Below the pieces are notes generated by a model. That model searched no databases. It was given only the letters and a program-made list of their open reading frames with translations, and was not told where the DNA came from. 14,951 bases of DNA from Verrucomicrobia bacterium UBA2460 (GTDB lineage: Bacteria; Verrucomicrobiota; Verrucomicrobiia; Methylacidiphilales; Verrucolacustridaceae). Positions 1 through 6,668 of this stretch are shown here, piece by piece; the first letter of the stretch is position 1, and each line of letters starts with the position of its first letter. The stretch lies in assembly GCA_002342345.1 (NCBI GenBank), contig DDPU01000001.1, positions 571-15,521 on the forward strand. The letters run 5' to 3'. A program made the translations under genes and the position numbers.

Positions 1-1307
1 TTGATCAGCTTTTGGGGCGTCATTCCCTCCGTGTTCACGTCGAAGAGGGTCATGCGCTCCTTCACCAGCCTTTCCGTCCGGCTCAAACCGGTCCGGCACT
101 GGTTGGAAAGAAGTTCCCCGACGGTCCGCACGCGGCGGCTGCCGAGATGATCGATGTCATCGGTCGTCCCCTCTCCCAGTCGAAGGTTGATGAGGTAACT
201 GGTAGCCGCCACCACATCCTCCTTGGTGAGGATCCTCGTTTCCAGCTCGGATTGGAGTCCCAGCTTTTGGTTCAGCTTGTGCCGACCCACCCTGCCGATG
301 TCGTATCTCTTGGGGTCGAAAAACAGCCGCTTGAGTAACGCCTTGGCGTTGGTCACCGTGGGCGGATCGCCGGGGCGCAACTTGCGGTAAATTTCCTTGA
401 GGGCGCTTTCCGTGTCCTTGGTCGGATCCTTTTTGAGGCACTTCAGGATGGTGTCATCCACCCGAATGTCCACGACCTCAGCCGTTTTCAGGCCCAGATC
501 CAGCAATTGCCGGACCACTCCCTTCGTCAAGGGTTCAAAGGCCCGGGCCACCACCAAATCGGCGTTGGCAGCGTCGCGCACCTCCTTGATGAGCACCTTC
601 TGGCTGAGTTCGGCTTCCTCCAAGCCCTCGGAGAGCTTGAGGTTTTCGATCCGGTAGAACAGCGAGATAATTTCCTCGTCCGTGCTGTAATCCAAGGCAC
701 GCAGAAGCGTCGTCAGAAGAAACTTCCTGCGCCGCTTCCGGCGATCCAGATGGACATAGAGCAGGTCCGAGGTGTCGTAAGCCACCTCCAGCCAGGAACC
801 CCGGTCGGGGATAATCCGGTAGCTGTGAAGGATTTTGCCGTTGGCATGAACGCTGGACTCAAAACAGATGCCCGGCGAACGATGCAGCTGGCTGACAATG
901 GCCCTTTCCGCGCCGTTGACGATGAAGGTTCCCTGCCGGGTCATCAGGGGCAATTCGCCCATGTAAACCCGCTCCTCGATCGTCGACCCCTCGTTATGGA
1001 GGGCGAAGGTCACGTAAAGGGGCGCCGCATAGGTCACCCCTTCCCGCAGACACTCGATCGGACCCTGCTTGGCCTGGCCCAACTCATAGTGGCTGAAGTC
1101 GAGTTTGATTTTCTCGTCGTAAGATTCGATCGGGAAAACCTCGCGGAACACGGCCTGAAGGCCGTGATTTTTCCGATTTTTCGGGACGACGCCCTCCTGC
1201 AAGAAGGACCGGTAGGAGTCCAACTGGACCTCGATAAGATCCGGCATCTCCACCGTTTCGGGCAACCGCCCGAAATTGACCCGCTCTACTTTTGCCACTT
1301 TCGACAT
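1..1307 (-). CDS. rpoB: DNA-directed RNA polymerase beta subunit, N-terminal part (runs off window)
   Basis: This is the beta subunit of the core RNA polymerase, which forms the catalytic cleft with beta prime. About 435 codons are visible, and the frame is still open at position 1, so roughly two thirds of the protein lies outside. The start is the ATG at 1305-1307, preceded by AGGAG about 11 nt upstream. The protein begins MSKVAKVERVNFGRLPE. It carries the conserved protrusion motif NGAERAIVSQLHRSPG near residue 135 and the DDIDHLGSRRVRTVGELL motif near residue 400. The visible part therefore covers the protrusion and lobe domains and stops just before the main rifampicin-resistance cluster. 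It follows rplL by 49 nt, as in the usual rplKAJL-rpoBC operon. Identity is certain; only the C-terminal part is unseen. Confidence 0.97.
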   Translation of the reverse strand, partial: MSKVAKVERVNFGRLPETVEMPDLIEVQLDSYRSFLQEGVVPKNRKNHGLQAVFREVFPIESYDEKIKLDFSHYELGQAKQGPIECLREGVTYAAPLYVTFALHNEGSTIEERVYMGELPLMTRQGTFIVNGAERAIVSQLHRSPGICFESSVHANGKILHSYRIIPDRGSWLEVAYDTSDLLYVHLDRRKRRRKFLLTTLLRALDYSTDEEIISLFYRIENLKLSEGLEEAELSQKVLIKEVRDAANADLVVARAFEPLTKGVVRQLLDLGLKTAEVVDIRVDDTILKCLKKDPTKDTESALKEIYRKLRPGDPPTVTNAKALLKRLFFDPKRYDIGRVGRHKLNQKLGLQSELETRILTKEDVVAATSYLINLRLGEGTTDDIDHLGSRRVRTVGELLSNQCRTGLSRTERLVKERMTLFDVNTEGMTPQKLI

Positions 1308-1327
1308 GCTGTTCTTTTCTCCTATCC

Positions 1328-1341
1328 CCCGGAATCCCGGG
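1328..1341 (-). promoter_or_regulatory. Short hairpin between rplL and rpoB
   Basis: The minus strand reads CCCGG-GATT-CCGGG, a 5-bp perfect stem with a 4-nt loop, in the 49-nt rplL-rpoB gap. It ends just upstream of the rpoB ribosome binding site and has no following T-run, so it is not an intrinsic terminator. In E. coli this junction holds an attenuator and an RNase III site that lower rpoB expression relative to rplL. A similar role here is only an inference from position. Confidence 0.35.
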
Positions 1342-1356
1342 AAGACGGGTTAAGGG

Positions 1357-1746
1357 TTATTTGACCTCCACCTTGGCGCCGGCTGCCTCGAGCTTCTTCT
1401 TGATCTCGGCCGCCTCTTCCTTGGTGGCGCCTTCCTTGACGGTCTTGGGCGCACCTTCCACGAGAGCCTTGGCATCGGCCAGACCGAGGCCGGGCACCAC
1501 CGCCCGGACTTCCTTGATCACGCCGATTTTGTTGGCCCCAGCGTCCTTGAGAACGACTTCAAAGGTGGTCTTCTCTTCCGCCGCTGCGCCACCTGCGCCG
1601 CCGCCTGCCGGAGCCGCTGCCGCCACCGCCACGGGTGCCGCCGCGCTCACGCCCCATTTGTCTTCAAGTTTCTTGACCAGTTCGGACGCCTCAAGAACGG
1701 TCAGGCCGCTCAGCGTCGTCACCACTTCATCCAGATTTACCGCCAT
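1357..1746 (-). CDS. rplL: 50S ribosomal protein L7/L12
   Basis: L7/L12 is the acidic stalk protein of the large ribosomal subunit. Dimers bind the C-terminal helix of L10 and recruit translational GTPases such as the EF-Tu encoded in the same operon. The protein is 129 residues: an N-terminal dimerisation domain ([20 protein letters not shown]), an Ala/Gly-rich hinge around residues 35-55, and a C-terminal factor-binding domain with the motif [25 protein letters not shown]. An in-frame start exists 21 nt further upstream, but the ATG at 1744-1746 is preferred. It has AAGGAG at proper spacing and gives the standard family N terminus. The 155-nt gap to rplJ is unusually long for this operon and is structured. 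Confidence 0.98.
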   Translation of the reverse strand: MAVNLDEVVTTLSGLTVLEASELVKKLEDKWGVSAAAPVAVAAAAPAGGGAGGAAAEEKTTFEVVLKDAGANKIGVIKEVRAVVPGLGLADAKALVEGAPKTVKEGATKEEAAEIKKKLEAAGAKVEVK

Positions 1747-1766
1747 GGTTTTCTCCTTCCCCTCCA

Positions 1767-1784
1767 CCGCCTTCCTTGGGGCGG
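1767..1784 (-). promoter_or_regulatory. Hairpin just upstream of the rplL ribosome binding site
   Basis: The minus strand reads CCGCC, an 8-nt loop and GGCGG, a perfect 5-bp stem ending about 20 nt before the rplL start. It lies beside the purine-rich GGAGGGGAAGGAG ribosome binding region and could influence initiation. The stem is short and the region is GC-rich, so chance is a real alternative. Confidence 0.25.
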
Positions 1785-1812
1785 GTTCGGGGCAATGTCT
1801 TGTTGGGTCCCT

Positions 1813-1869
1813 GAATTAGCCGGCCACACCCGTGGCCGAATTATCCCGGAAAGGCTCCCGGGCTAATTC
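1813..1869 (-). promoter_or_regulatory. Structured RNA element (putative three-way junction) in the rplJ-rplL intergenic region
   Basis: A perfect 9-bp inverted repeat, GAATTAGCC at one end and GGCTAATTC at the other, encloses two smaller hairpins. In the mRNA these are CGGGA-GCCU-UUCCG (5 bp including a G-U pair) and GGCCAC-GGGU-GUGGCC (6 bp, extendable to 7). Together they can form a three-way junction of 57 nt. No T-run follows, so it does not look like an intrinsic terminator. Its place between L10 and L7/L12 suggests a role in setting the excess of L7/L12 over L10, in mRNA processing, or in binding of the L10-L12 complex. None of these roles is shown by the sequence alone. Confidence 0.5.
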
Positions 1870-1901
1870 TTGGTTTTTGCCTTTGTTGCTGTTCATGAAA
1901 T

Positions 1902-2420
1902 TCAGGCTGCCGCAGCGGCCTCCGGCTTGGCCCGGACCACCCGGGCCAGGCTCGCCCCCGGTTCCTTGACCAGCCGGGCCAGCGTTGCCGCCGGGGCCTG
2001 GATGGCGCCGAGCAGACGGGCGCGGAGGACTTCCGCCGAGGGCAGGTCGGCAAGCATGGTGAGCTCGGAAGTGCCCAGAACCTTTCCGTCCATCACGCCC
2101 ACGCGGACGTTCGGGCGGGTAAACTCGGCCTTGAAAGTTTTGATCACCTTGGCGGCCGCCGGGGCATCGGCCCCGCCGGACACCACCGCGGTCTGGCCGG
2201 CCAAATCCTTGTCCATGGCCGGGAGGGAGGCCTCATTGAGAGCCCGGCGAAACAACGTGTTCTTCACCACCTTGACGGCCGCCCCCACCTTGCGGAGACG
2301 CCCGCGCAGCTCGGAAAACTCCGAGACCTTCATGCCGGTGTAATCCAGGACAATGAGGTAGGGCGAGGATTTCACCCAATCCTTCAGCGTACCGATCATC
2401 ACATTCTTCTCTTCTTTCAT
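1902..2420 (-). CDS. rplJ: 50S ribosomal protein L10
   Basis: L10 is the base of the ribosomal stalk. It binds 23S rRNA with L11 and carries L7/L12 dimers on its C-terminal helix. The product is 172 residues, the normal length. The N-terminal globular domain shows the family pattern YLIVLDYTGMKVSEFSELR and VKVVKNTLFRRAL, and the C terminus is an Ala-rich helix ending in AAAAA. The start is the ATG at 2418-2420, with AAGGAG lying in the 10-nt gap after the rplA stop. This gap is too short to hold the long L10-binding leader known from E. coli, so any autogenous control must use rplA coding sequence or the structured element downstream of rplJ. Confidence 0.97.
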   Translation of the reverse strand: MKEEKNVMIGTLKDWVKSSPYLIVLDYTGMKVSEFSELRGRLRKVGAAVKVVKNTLFRRALNEASLPAMDKDLAGQTAVVSGGADAPAAAKVIKTFKAEFTRPNVRVGVMDGKVLGTSELTMLADLPSAEVLRARLLGAIQAPAATLARLVKEPGASLARVVRAKPEAAAAA

Positions 2421-2430
2421 GGCCTCTCCT

Positions 2431-3144
2431 TTATTCCTCGCTGGCGGCCGTTTCCGTGACGGCCAACGCGATGCCCGGGGAAAAGGTCGCGGAGAGGACA
2501 CAGTTCTTGATGAACTTGCCCTTGGCGCCCGACGGACGGGCCCTGGTGACCGACTCGATCACCGCCTGGACGTTCTCCCCCAGTTTCTTCTCCTCGAAAT
2601 TCAGCTTCCCGCAACTCACGTGAAGATTGGCGCCCTTGTCGACCTTGAACTCGACACGCCCGGCCTGACACTCCTTGACCGCCTTCGCCGTATCCTCTGT
2701 CACCGTTCCGGTTTTCGGATTCGGCATCAGCCCGCGGGGTCCAAGCACTTTGCCGAGCTTACGCACCTCGGTCATGGCATCCGGCGTGGCCACCGCCACG
2801 TCGAAATCCGCCCAGCCGTCCGTCACCTTCTTGATCAGATCGGCAAAACCCACCGCCGTAGCTCCGGCGGACTTGGCAGCCTCCGCCGCCGCCCCTTGGG
2901 CAAATACGATCACGCGGACCGTCTTGCCGGATCCATGCGGCAGGCTCACCGTGCCACGAACCACCTGGTCGCTCTGCTTTGGGTCCACGCCAAGGTTGAA
3001 GGCCAGATCCACGCTCGGATTGCCCTTGCTTTTTCCGGAGGGCATTTTTTTGAGAAGCGAGACGGCCTCGCTGACCGAATAGCGTTTTTTGGCTTCGATC
3101 AACTTGGCACCCTCGCGGTACCGGCGACTAGGTAGTTTGGCCAT
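2431..3144 (-). CDS. rplA: 50S ribosomal protein L1
   Basis: L1 forms the mobile L1 stalk that helps release deacylated tRNA from the E site. In many bacteria it also represses its own rplK-rplA mRNA. The product is 237 residues, the usual size. Typical segments are KRYSVSEAVSLLKKMP near residue 21, the SLPHGSGKTVRVIVFAQG segment near residue 68, and the signature GPRGLMPNPKTGTV near residue 135. The ATG at 3142-3144 lies 11 nt after the rplK stop, with AAAGGGG as a modest ribosome binding site overlapping that stop. Translation is probably coupled to rplK. Confidence 0.98.
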   Translation of the reverse strand: MAKLPSRRYREGAKLIEAKKRYSVSEAVSLLKKMPSGKSKGNPSVDLAFNLGVDPKQSDQVVRGTVSLPHGSGKTVRVIVFAQGAAAEAAKSAGATAVGFADLIKKVTDGWADFDVAVATPDAMTEVRKLGKVLGPRGLMPNPKTGTVTEDTAKAVKECQAGRVEFKVDKGANLHVSCGKLNFEEKKLGENVQAVIESVTRARPSGAKGKFIKNCVLSATFSPGIALAVTETAASEE

Positions 3145-3155
3145 GGCTTGCCCCT

Positions 3156-3581
3156 TTAATCCGTGATTTCCAGGCCCATCTGGCGGGCCGTTCCGGCGAT
3201 GATGCGGAAGGCGGCCTCGTCCGAGGCAGCGTTCAGATCGTTTCGCTTCACTTTAACAATGTCCATGACTTGCTTTTTGGAAACCTTGCCGACCTTCACC
3301 CGGTTCGGCTCCTTGGATCCCGAGGCTAGGTTTGCCGCCTTCTTCAGAAGAATGGAGGCGGGCGGCGATTTGGTGATGAAGGTAAAGCTCTTGTCCTTGT
3401 AGACGGTGATGACAACCGGAAGAATGTTGCCACCTTCCTTGGCCGTGCGGGCATTGAACTCCTTGCAGAAGGCCATGATGTTGACGCCCTGCTGTCCAAG
3501 CGCCGGTCCCACGGGCGGGGCCGGATTCGCTGCCCCGGCGGGGATCTGCAAACGGATGATTCCGGTGATTTCCTTGGCCAT
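3156..3581 (-). CDS. rplK: 50S ribosomal protein L11
   Basis: L11 binds the GTPase-associated region of 23S rRNA next to L10 and is the target site region for thiopeptide antibiotics. The product is 141 residues, the exact family length. The N-terminal domain contains the conserved [20 protein letters not shown] segment, with the proline-rich face involved in thiopeptide binding. The C-terminal rRNA-binding domain ends [13 protein letters not shown]. The ATG at 3579-3581 is preceded by AGGAG. The nusG stop codon TAG overlaps this ribosome binding site, so the two genes are tightly linked. Confidence 0.98.
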   Translation of the reverse strand: MAKEITGIIRLQIPAGAANPAPPVGPALGQQGVNIMAFCKEFNARTAKEGGNILPVVITVYKDKSFTFITKSPPASILLKKAANLASGSKEPNRVKVGKVSKKQVMDIVKVKRNDLNAASDEAAFRIIAGTARQMGLEITD

Positions 3582-3589
3582 AAAAGCTC

Positions 3590-4159
3590 CTAGGTCTTCT
3601 CCACCTGCCAGTACTCGAGTTCCACGGGGGTGGAACGGCCAAAGATGGAAACTGCCACCCGCACGCGACCGCGTTCGGCATCAACCTCCTCAACCACACC
3701 CTCTTGGTTTTGGAATGGGCCATCACCCACCTTAACCCGGTCGCCGATCGCAAAGATCACCTTCGGGGTTACCTTCTCCTCTTTCTCCCGGATTTGGGCC
3801 AACATGCCCTCCACCTCGCTGGGGCGCATCGGGGCAGGACGGTCCCCGTCGGCAAAACCCAGGACGCCCGGGGTTTCCTTCACAAAATACCAGGGACGCT
3901 CGTGCAGTTTCTTTTCGGCGTCGTAGAGCGCCATTTTCATGAAAATGTAACCCGGATAAAGCTTCCGCTCGGTCTCCGTCCTTTTGCCCCGCTTGATCTC
4001 GGAAACGCGCTCCGTGGGAATGACCACTTCGTGCACATAGTCCCCCATTTCCTCGGTCTTGATGCGGTTCATCATGTGCCTTTTGACGTTGGTCTCCTGT
4101 CCGGAAAGGACATGGACGGCAAACCAGGCGGGCTCAACGGTGGTGGCGGTTTCGCTCAT
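3590..4159 (-). CDS. nusG: Transcription termination/antitermination factor NusG
   Basis: NusG binds the RNA polymerase clamp and couples transcription to Rho or to the ribosome. The product is 189 residues. The NGN domain spans about residues 10-125, with [12 protein letters not shown] at the start and the family motif [10 protein letters not shown] at 67-76. A KOW domain follows at about 138-189, with [19 protein letters not shown] and [11 protein letters not shown]. The ATG at 4157-4159 starts 10 nt after the secE stop. A TTG at 4166-4168, in frame, would add three residues, but it is a weaker start codon with no better ribosome binding site. No strong Shine-Dalgarno sequence is visible, which suggests translational coupling to secE. 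Confidence 0.97.
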   Translation of the reverse strand: MSETATTVEPAWFAVHVLSGQETNVKRHMMNRIKTEEMGDYVHEVVIPTERVSEIKRGKRTETERKLYPGYIFMKMALYDAEKKLHERPWYFVKETPGVLGFADGDRPAPMRPSEVEGMLAQIREKEEKVTPKVIFAIGDRVKVGDGPFQNQEGVVEEVDAERGRVRVAVSIFGRSTPVELEYWQVEKT

Positions 4160-4169
4160 GGGGTCCAAA

Positions 4170-4472
4170 TCAGAATTTCACCAGCCAGCCGACCACCCGG
4201 GTGATCAGAAAGTCGAAGCCCGAGGTGTAGGCCGCCAACACAAGCGTGGTCATGGCGACGACCGCGGTGCTGTCGATCAGCTCGCGGTATTTCTTCACGC
4301 CCGCCTCGGTCGGATCCCACGGCCAGGAACACTTGGCGAGTTCGCCACGAACTTCCCCGAGAAACTTGGCGATGGAGGCGCGGTACCGGAAAAGGAGGAA
4401 GACGGCGGTGAGGGTCAGGCCCCCGAGCACCGCCGTCCACAACCAGCTACCGCCGATTTTCCAAGCTTCCAT
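4170..4472 (-). CDS. secE: Preprotein translocase subunit SecE
   Basis: SecE clamps SecY in the Sec translocon of the inner membrane. The product is 100 residues. It has an N-terminal hydrophobic segment at about 8-28, an amphipathic helix at 33-48 (SIAKFLGEVRGELAKCSWPW) and a C-terminal membrane segment at about 67-90. The amphipathic helix ending in a WP motif is the family signature. Most bacterial SecE proteins have one membrane segment and about 60-70 residues, whereas E. coli has three, so this two-segment form is intermediate. The ATG at 4470-4472 has AAGGAG about 13 nt upstream, rather far. Its place between tRNA-Trp and nusG matches the common bacterial order. Confidence 0.93.
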   Translation of the reverse strand: MEAWKIGGSWLWTAVLGGLTLTAVFLLFRYRASIAKFLGEVRGELAKCSWPWDPTEAGVKKYRELIDSTAVVAMTTLVLAAYTSGFDFLITRVVGWLVKF

Positions 4473-4500
4473 CGCCGTGTTTTTTCTCCTTTTTCAGACG

Positions 4501-4573
4501 CAGGGCAGGAGGGACTCGAACCCCCAACCGACGGTTTTGGAGACCGCTACTCTACCAATTGAGCTACTGCCCT
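4501..4573 (-). tRNA. tRNA-Trp (anticodon CCA)
   Basis: On the minus strand the acceptor arm AGGGCAG pairs with CTGCCCT and the discriminator is G. The D arm is GCTC-AATTGGTA-GAGT. The anticodon stem GCGGT/ACCGT encloses the loop CTCCAAA with anticodon CCA. The T arm is GGGGG-TTCGAGT-CCCTC. Length is 73 nt, and the 3' CCA is not encoded. It lies between tuf and secE and must be cut from their shared transcript. A tuf-tRNA-Trp-secE order occurs in many bacteria. Confidence 0.96.
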
Positions 4574-4643
4574 CCATCCGTCCGGCTGGCGGGGCGCGGC
4601 CCGGTGGCCGACCCCCTCCCACCGGTCTTGTTGACCCTGAGAA

Positions 4644-5837
4644 CTACTTCAGGATTTCCGTGACCCGGCCGGCGCCGACCGTTTTGCCGCCCTCGCGGAT
4701 GGCAAACCGGATCTGTTTTTCCATTGCGATCGGCGTGATCAGCTCGACCTCAATGTCGACATTGTCCCCGGGCATGACCATCTCCACGCCCTGCTTCAGC
4801 GTGACGACTCCGGTCACGTCCGTTGTCCGGAAGTAGAACTGGGGACGGTAGCCATTGAAGAAGGGGGTGTGTCGCCCGCCCTCGTCCTTGCTGAGCACGT
4901 AAACGGTGGCCTTGAACTTGGTGTGCGGGGTGATCGTGCCCGGCTTGGCAATGACCTGACCGCGCTCCACGTCCTCTTTTTTGGTTCCGCGGAGGAGAAG
5001 GCCGACGTTGTCGCCCGCCTCGGCGGTGTCGAGGAGCTTGCGGAACATTTCGATGTCCGTGACCACGGTTTTGGCGGTGGGCTTGATGCCGACGATCTCC
5101 ACCTCCTCCATCTTTTTGAGCACGCCGCGTTCGACACGGCCGGTCACCACGGTGCCACGACCCTCGATGTTGAACACGTCCTCGACCGGCATGAGGAAGG
5201 GCTGATCCTTAGGCCGCTCAGGGATGGGGATGTATTTGTCGACCGCCTCCATCAGCTCGAGGATGGGCTTGGCGGCGTCGCTCTTGGGATCGCCCGATTC
5301 GAGCGCCTTGAGAGCGCTGCCTTTGATGATCGGGATCTTGTCCCCAGGAAACTCATACTTCGAGAGCAGCTCGCGGACTTCCACCTCCACGAGGTCGAGC
5401 AGGTCCTTGTCATCGACCATGTCCACCTTGTTCAGGAAGACCACGAGGGCGGGAACGCCGACCTGGCGGGCCAGCAGGATGTGCTCACGGGTCTGCGGCA
5501 TCGGACCGTCCGCGGCGCTGACCACAAGAATCGCGCCGTCCATCTGGGCGGCGCCGGTGATCATGTTTTTGACGTAGTCCGCGTGGCCCGGACAGTCCAC
5601 GTGGGCGTAGTGGCGGGTATCCGTGGCGTACTCAACGTGCGAGGTGTTGATGGTGATGCCACGCTCCTTCTCTTCGGGGGCATTGTCGATTTGGTCGTAG
5701 GCCCGGGCCTCGGCGAGACCCTTCTTGGCGAGAATCGTGGTGATGGCTGCGGTCAAAGTCGTTTTCCCGTGATCGACGTGGCCGATCGTGCCGACATTGA
5801 CGTGGGGTTTGGATCGATTGAATGCCTCTTTCGCCAT
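4644..5837 (-). CDS. tuf: Translation elongation factor Tu
   Basis: EF-Tu is the GTPase that delivers aminoacyl-tRNA to the ribosomal A site. The product is 397 residues, full length. The GTPase domain shows G1 GHVDHGKT at 19-26, the switch I motif RGITI at 59-63, G3 DCPGH at 81-85 and G4 NKVD at 136-139. Domains II and III follow, with [17 protein letters not shown] and the conserved C terminus ending RVTEILK. The ATG at 5835-5837 has AAGGAG about 10 nt upstream. tuf sits between tRNA-Thr and tRNA-Trp, so it is probably co-transcribed with both and released by tRNA processing enzymes. Confidence 0.99.
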   Translation of the reverse strand: MAKEAFNRSKPHVNVGTIGHVDHGKTTLTAAITTILAKKGLAEARAYDQIDNAPEEKERGITINTSHVEYATDTRHYAHVDCPGHADYVKNMITGAAQMDGAILVVSAADGPMPQTREHILLARQVGVPALVVFLNKVDMVDDKDLLDLVEVEVRELLSKYEFPGDKIPIIKGSALKALESGDPKSDAAKPILELMEAVDKYIPIPERPKDQPFLMPVEDVFNIEGRGTVVTGRVERGVLKKMEEVEIVGIKPTAKTVVTDIEMFRKLLDTAEAGDNVGLLLRGTKKEDVERGQVIAKPGTITPHTKFKATVYVLSKDEGGRHTPFFNGYRPQFYFRTTDVTGVVTLKQGVEMVMPGDNVDIEVELITPIAMEKQIRFAIREGGKTVGAGRVTEILK

Positions 5838-5931
5838 AACTCTAATTCTCCTTGCTCGGGTGTTCTGCCTCTCGGGTTCGCCGGGTTCGAGCCCGCCGTC
5901 GATGTCCCCGCCCGGGGTTTCATCTCGGCCG

Positions 5932-6004
<73 letters not shown>

Positions 6005-6010
6005 GAGTTA

Positions 6011-6028
6011 GGAACCCGTGGGGGTTCC
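6011..6028 (-). promoter_or_regulatory. Hairpin in the leader just upstream of tRNA-Thr
   Basis: The minus strand reads GGAACCC-CCAC-GGGTTCC, a perfect 7-bp stem with a 4-nt loop, ending 6 nt before the tRNA. A second, outer pairing is possible between GGGCGA at 6034-6039 and TCGCCC at 6001-6006. That outer pairing would use the first four bases of the tRNA. The stem may guide or delay RNase P cleavage. It is not a terminator, since no T-run follows. Confidence 0.45.
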
Positions 6029-6115
6029 GGGTTTCGCCCGGCGTTTCCACATCGGCACAAAACCTGCTCCAAGCCATCGGCTCAGTCAGATGGATGTGAC
6101 AACTAGGAACTTATA

Positions 6116-6145
6116 AGTATGCCCGTTGGGCGGTACAGGTGTCAA
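6116..6145 (-). promoter_or_regulatory. Sigma70-type promoter for the tRNA-Thr-tuf operon
   Basis: The minus strand has a perfect -35 box TTGACA at 6140-6145 and, after an 18-nt spacer, CATACT (4 of 6 matches to TATAAT) at 6116-6121. A start near 6108 would give a leader of about 100 nt before tRNA-Thr. The perfect 10-bp palindrome ACTTATAAGT at 6109-6118 overlaps the -10 edge and could be an operator or an alternative AT-rich melting site. The position, in the longest gap ahead of the operon, supports the call. Confidence 0.65.
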
Positions 6146-6164
6146 CAATCTCTTCGTAAAAAAA

Positions 6165-6659
6165 TTAATCCAAAATCATCCGATAAATGTAGTAAAAAAC
6201 CCCCAACAAGCCCACCCCGGCTGCCAGAAAAAGGAAAATGTTGGGGTTCAAGGCCTTTCCCTTGCCCTTAATGGGGGAAATATTGCGGAAGTTCGCGGGA
6301 ACGCCAAGTTCCAGCCCAATTTCCGGCTGAAAGGCCGCCCCGCTGGCCGGCAGAGCCAAGGCCACCCGGGGCACCGCCCCCTCATAACGGAAGGGAATCT
6401 GCCCGAATTGCACCCGGTCCCTGTCCTGCAGTTGGGCTTCCGTGATTTTCTCGTCGTTGACACGCGTCCCGTTGGTGGAATCCAGATCCCGCACCTTGTA
6501 CTCCTGCCCCTCCAACACCAGCTCCGCATGACGGGAAGAGACGCTTCCATGGAGAACCTGGAGCTCGTTGCCATCCGCCCGGCCAACACCCGCCCGGGGC
6601 CCCGAAAGCTCCACACTCAGACCGGGGAATTCCTTGCTCTCAGAAACCAGCTTCGGCAT
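6165..6659 (-). CDS. FHA-domain protein with C-terminal membrane anchor
   Basis: The product is about 164 residues. The N-terminal half is a forkhead-associated domain, which normally binds phosphothreonine peptides. It has GR at 26-27, SSRHAEL at 41-47 and STNGTRVND at 61-69, so the phosphopeptide-binding Arg, Ser, His and Asn are present. A Pro/Ala-rich linker follows, then one hydrophobic segment at about 139-159 (NPNIFLFLAAGVGLLGVFYY) near the C terminus. That predicts a tail-anchored protein with the FHA domain in the cytoplasm. The ATG at 6657-6659 is 9 nt beyond the carA stop. A TTG at 6663-6665, two codons earlier, has the better-spaced AAAGGGG and is a real alternative. It sits where carB might be expected, and no kinase or phosphatase gene is nearby, so its partner is unknown. 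Confidence 0.85.
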   Translation of the reverse strand: MPKLVSESKEFPGLSVELSGPRAGVGRADGNELQVLHGSVSSRHAELVLEGQEYKVRDLDSTNGTRVNDEKITEAQLQDRDRVQFGQIPFRYEGAVPRVALALPASGAAFQPEIGLELGVPANFRNISPIKGKGKALNPNIFLFLAAGVGLLGVFYYIYRMILD

Positions 6660-6668
6660 GGCCAAGGC

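Noticed and set aside
507..1364. A 285-codon plus-strand frame over the rpoB 5' region
   Set aside because: It is antisense to the well-conserved rpoB N terminus, with no domain of its own.
1747..1767. An N-terminal extension MEGKEKT for L7/L12
   Set aside because: The extension is encoded by the ribosome binding region of the ATG at 1744-1746 and is not a family feature.
4160..4168. A TTG start for NusG three codons upstream of the ATG
   Set aside because: The ATG at 4157-4159 is a better start codon and gives a normal N terminus; no Shine-Dalgarno sequence favours the TTG.
5878..5905. A T-arm-like GGGTTCGAGCCC between tRNA-Thr and tuf, suggesting a second tRNA
   Set aside because: The stem does not pair over five bases in the right register, and no acceptor, D or anticodon arm is present in the 94-nt gap.
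6146..6164. A seven-T run after the FHA gene stop as an intrinsic terminator
   Set aside because: The T-run on the minus strand has no GC-rich stem in front of it.
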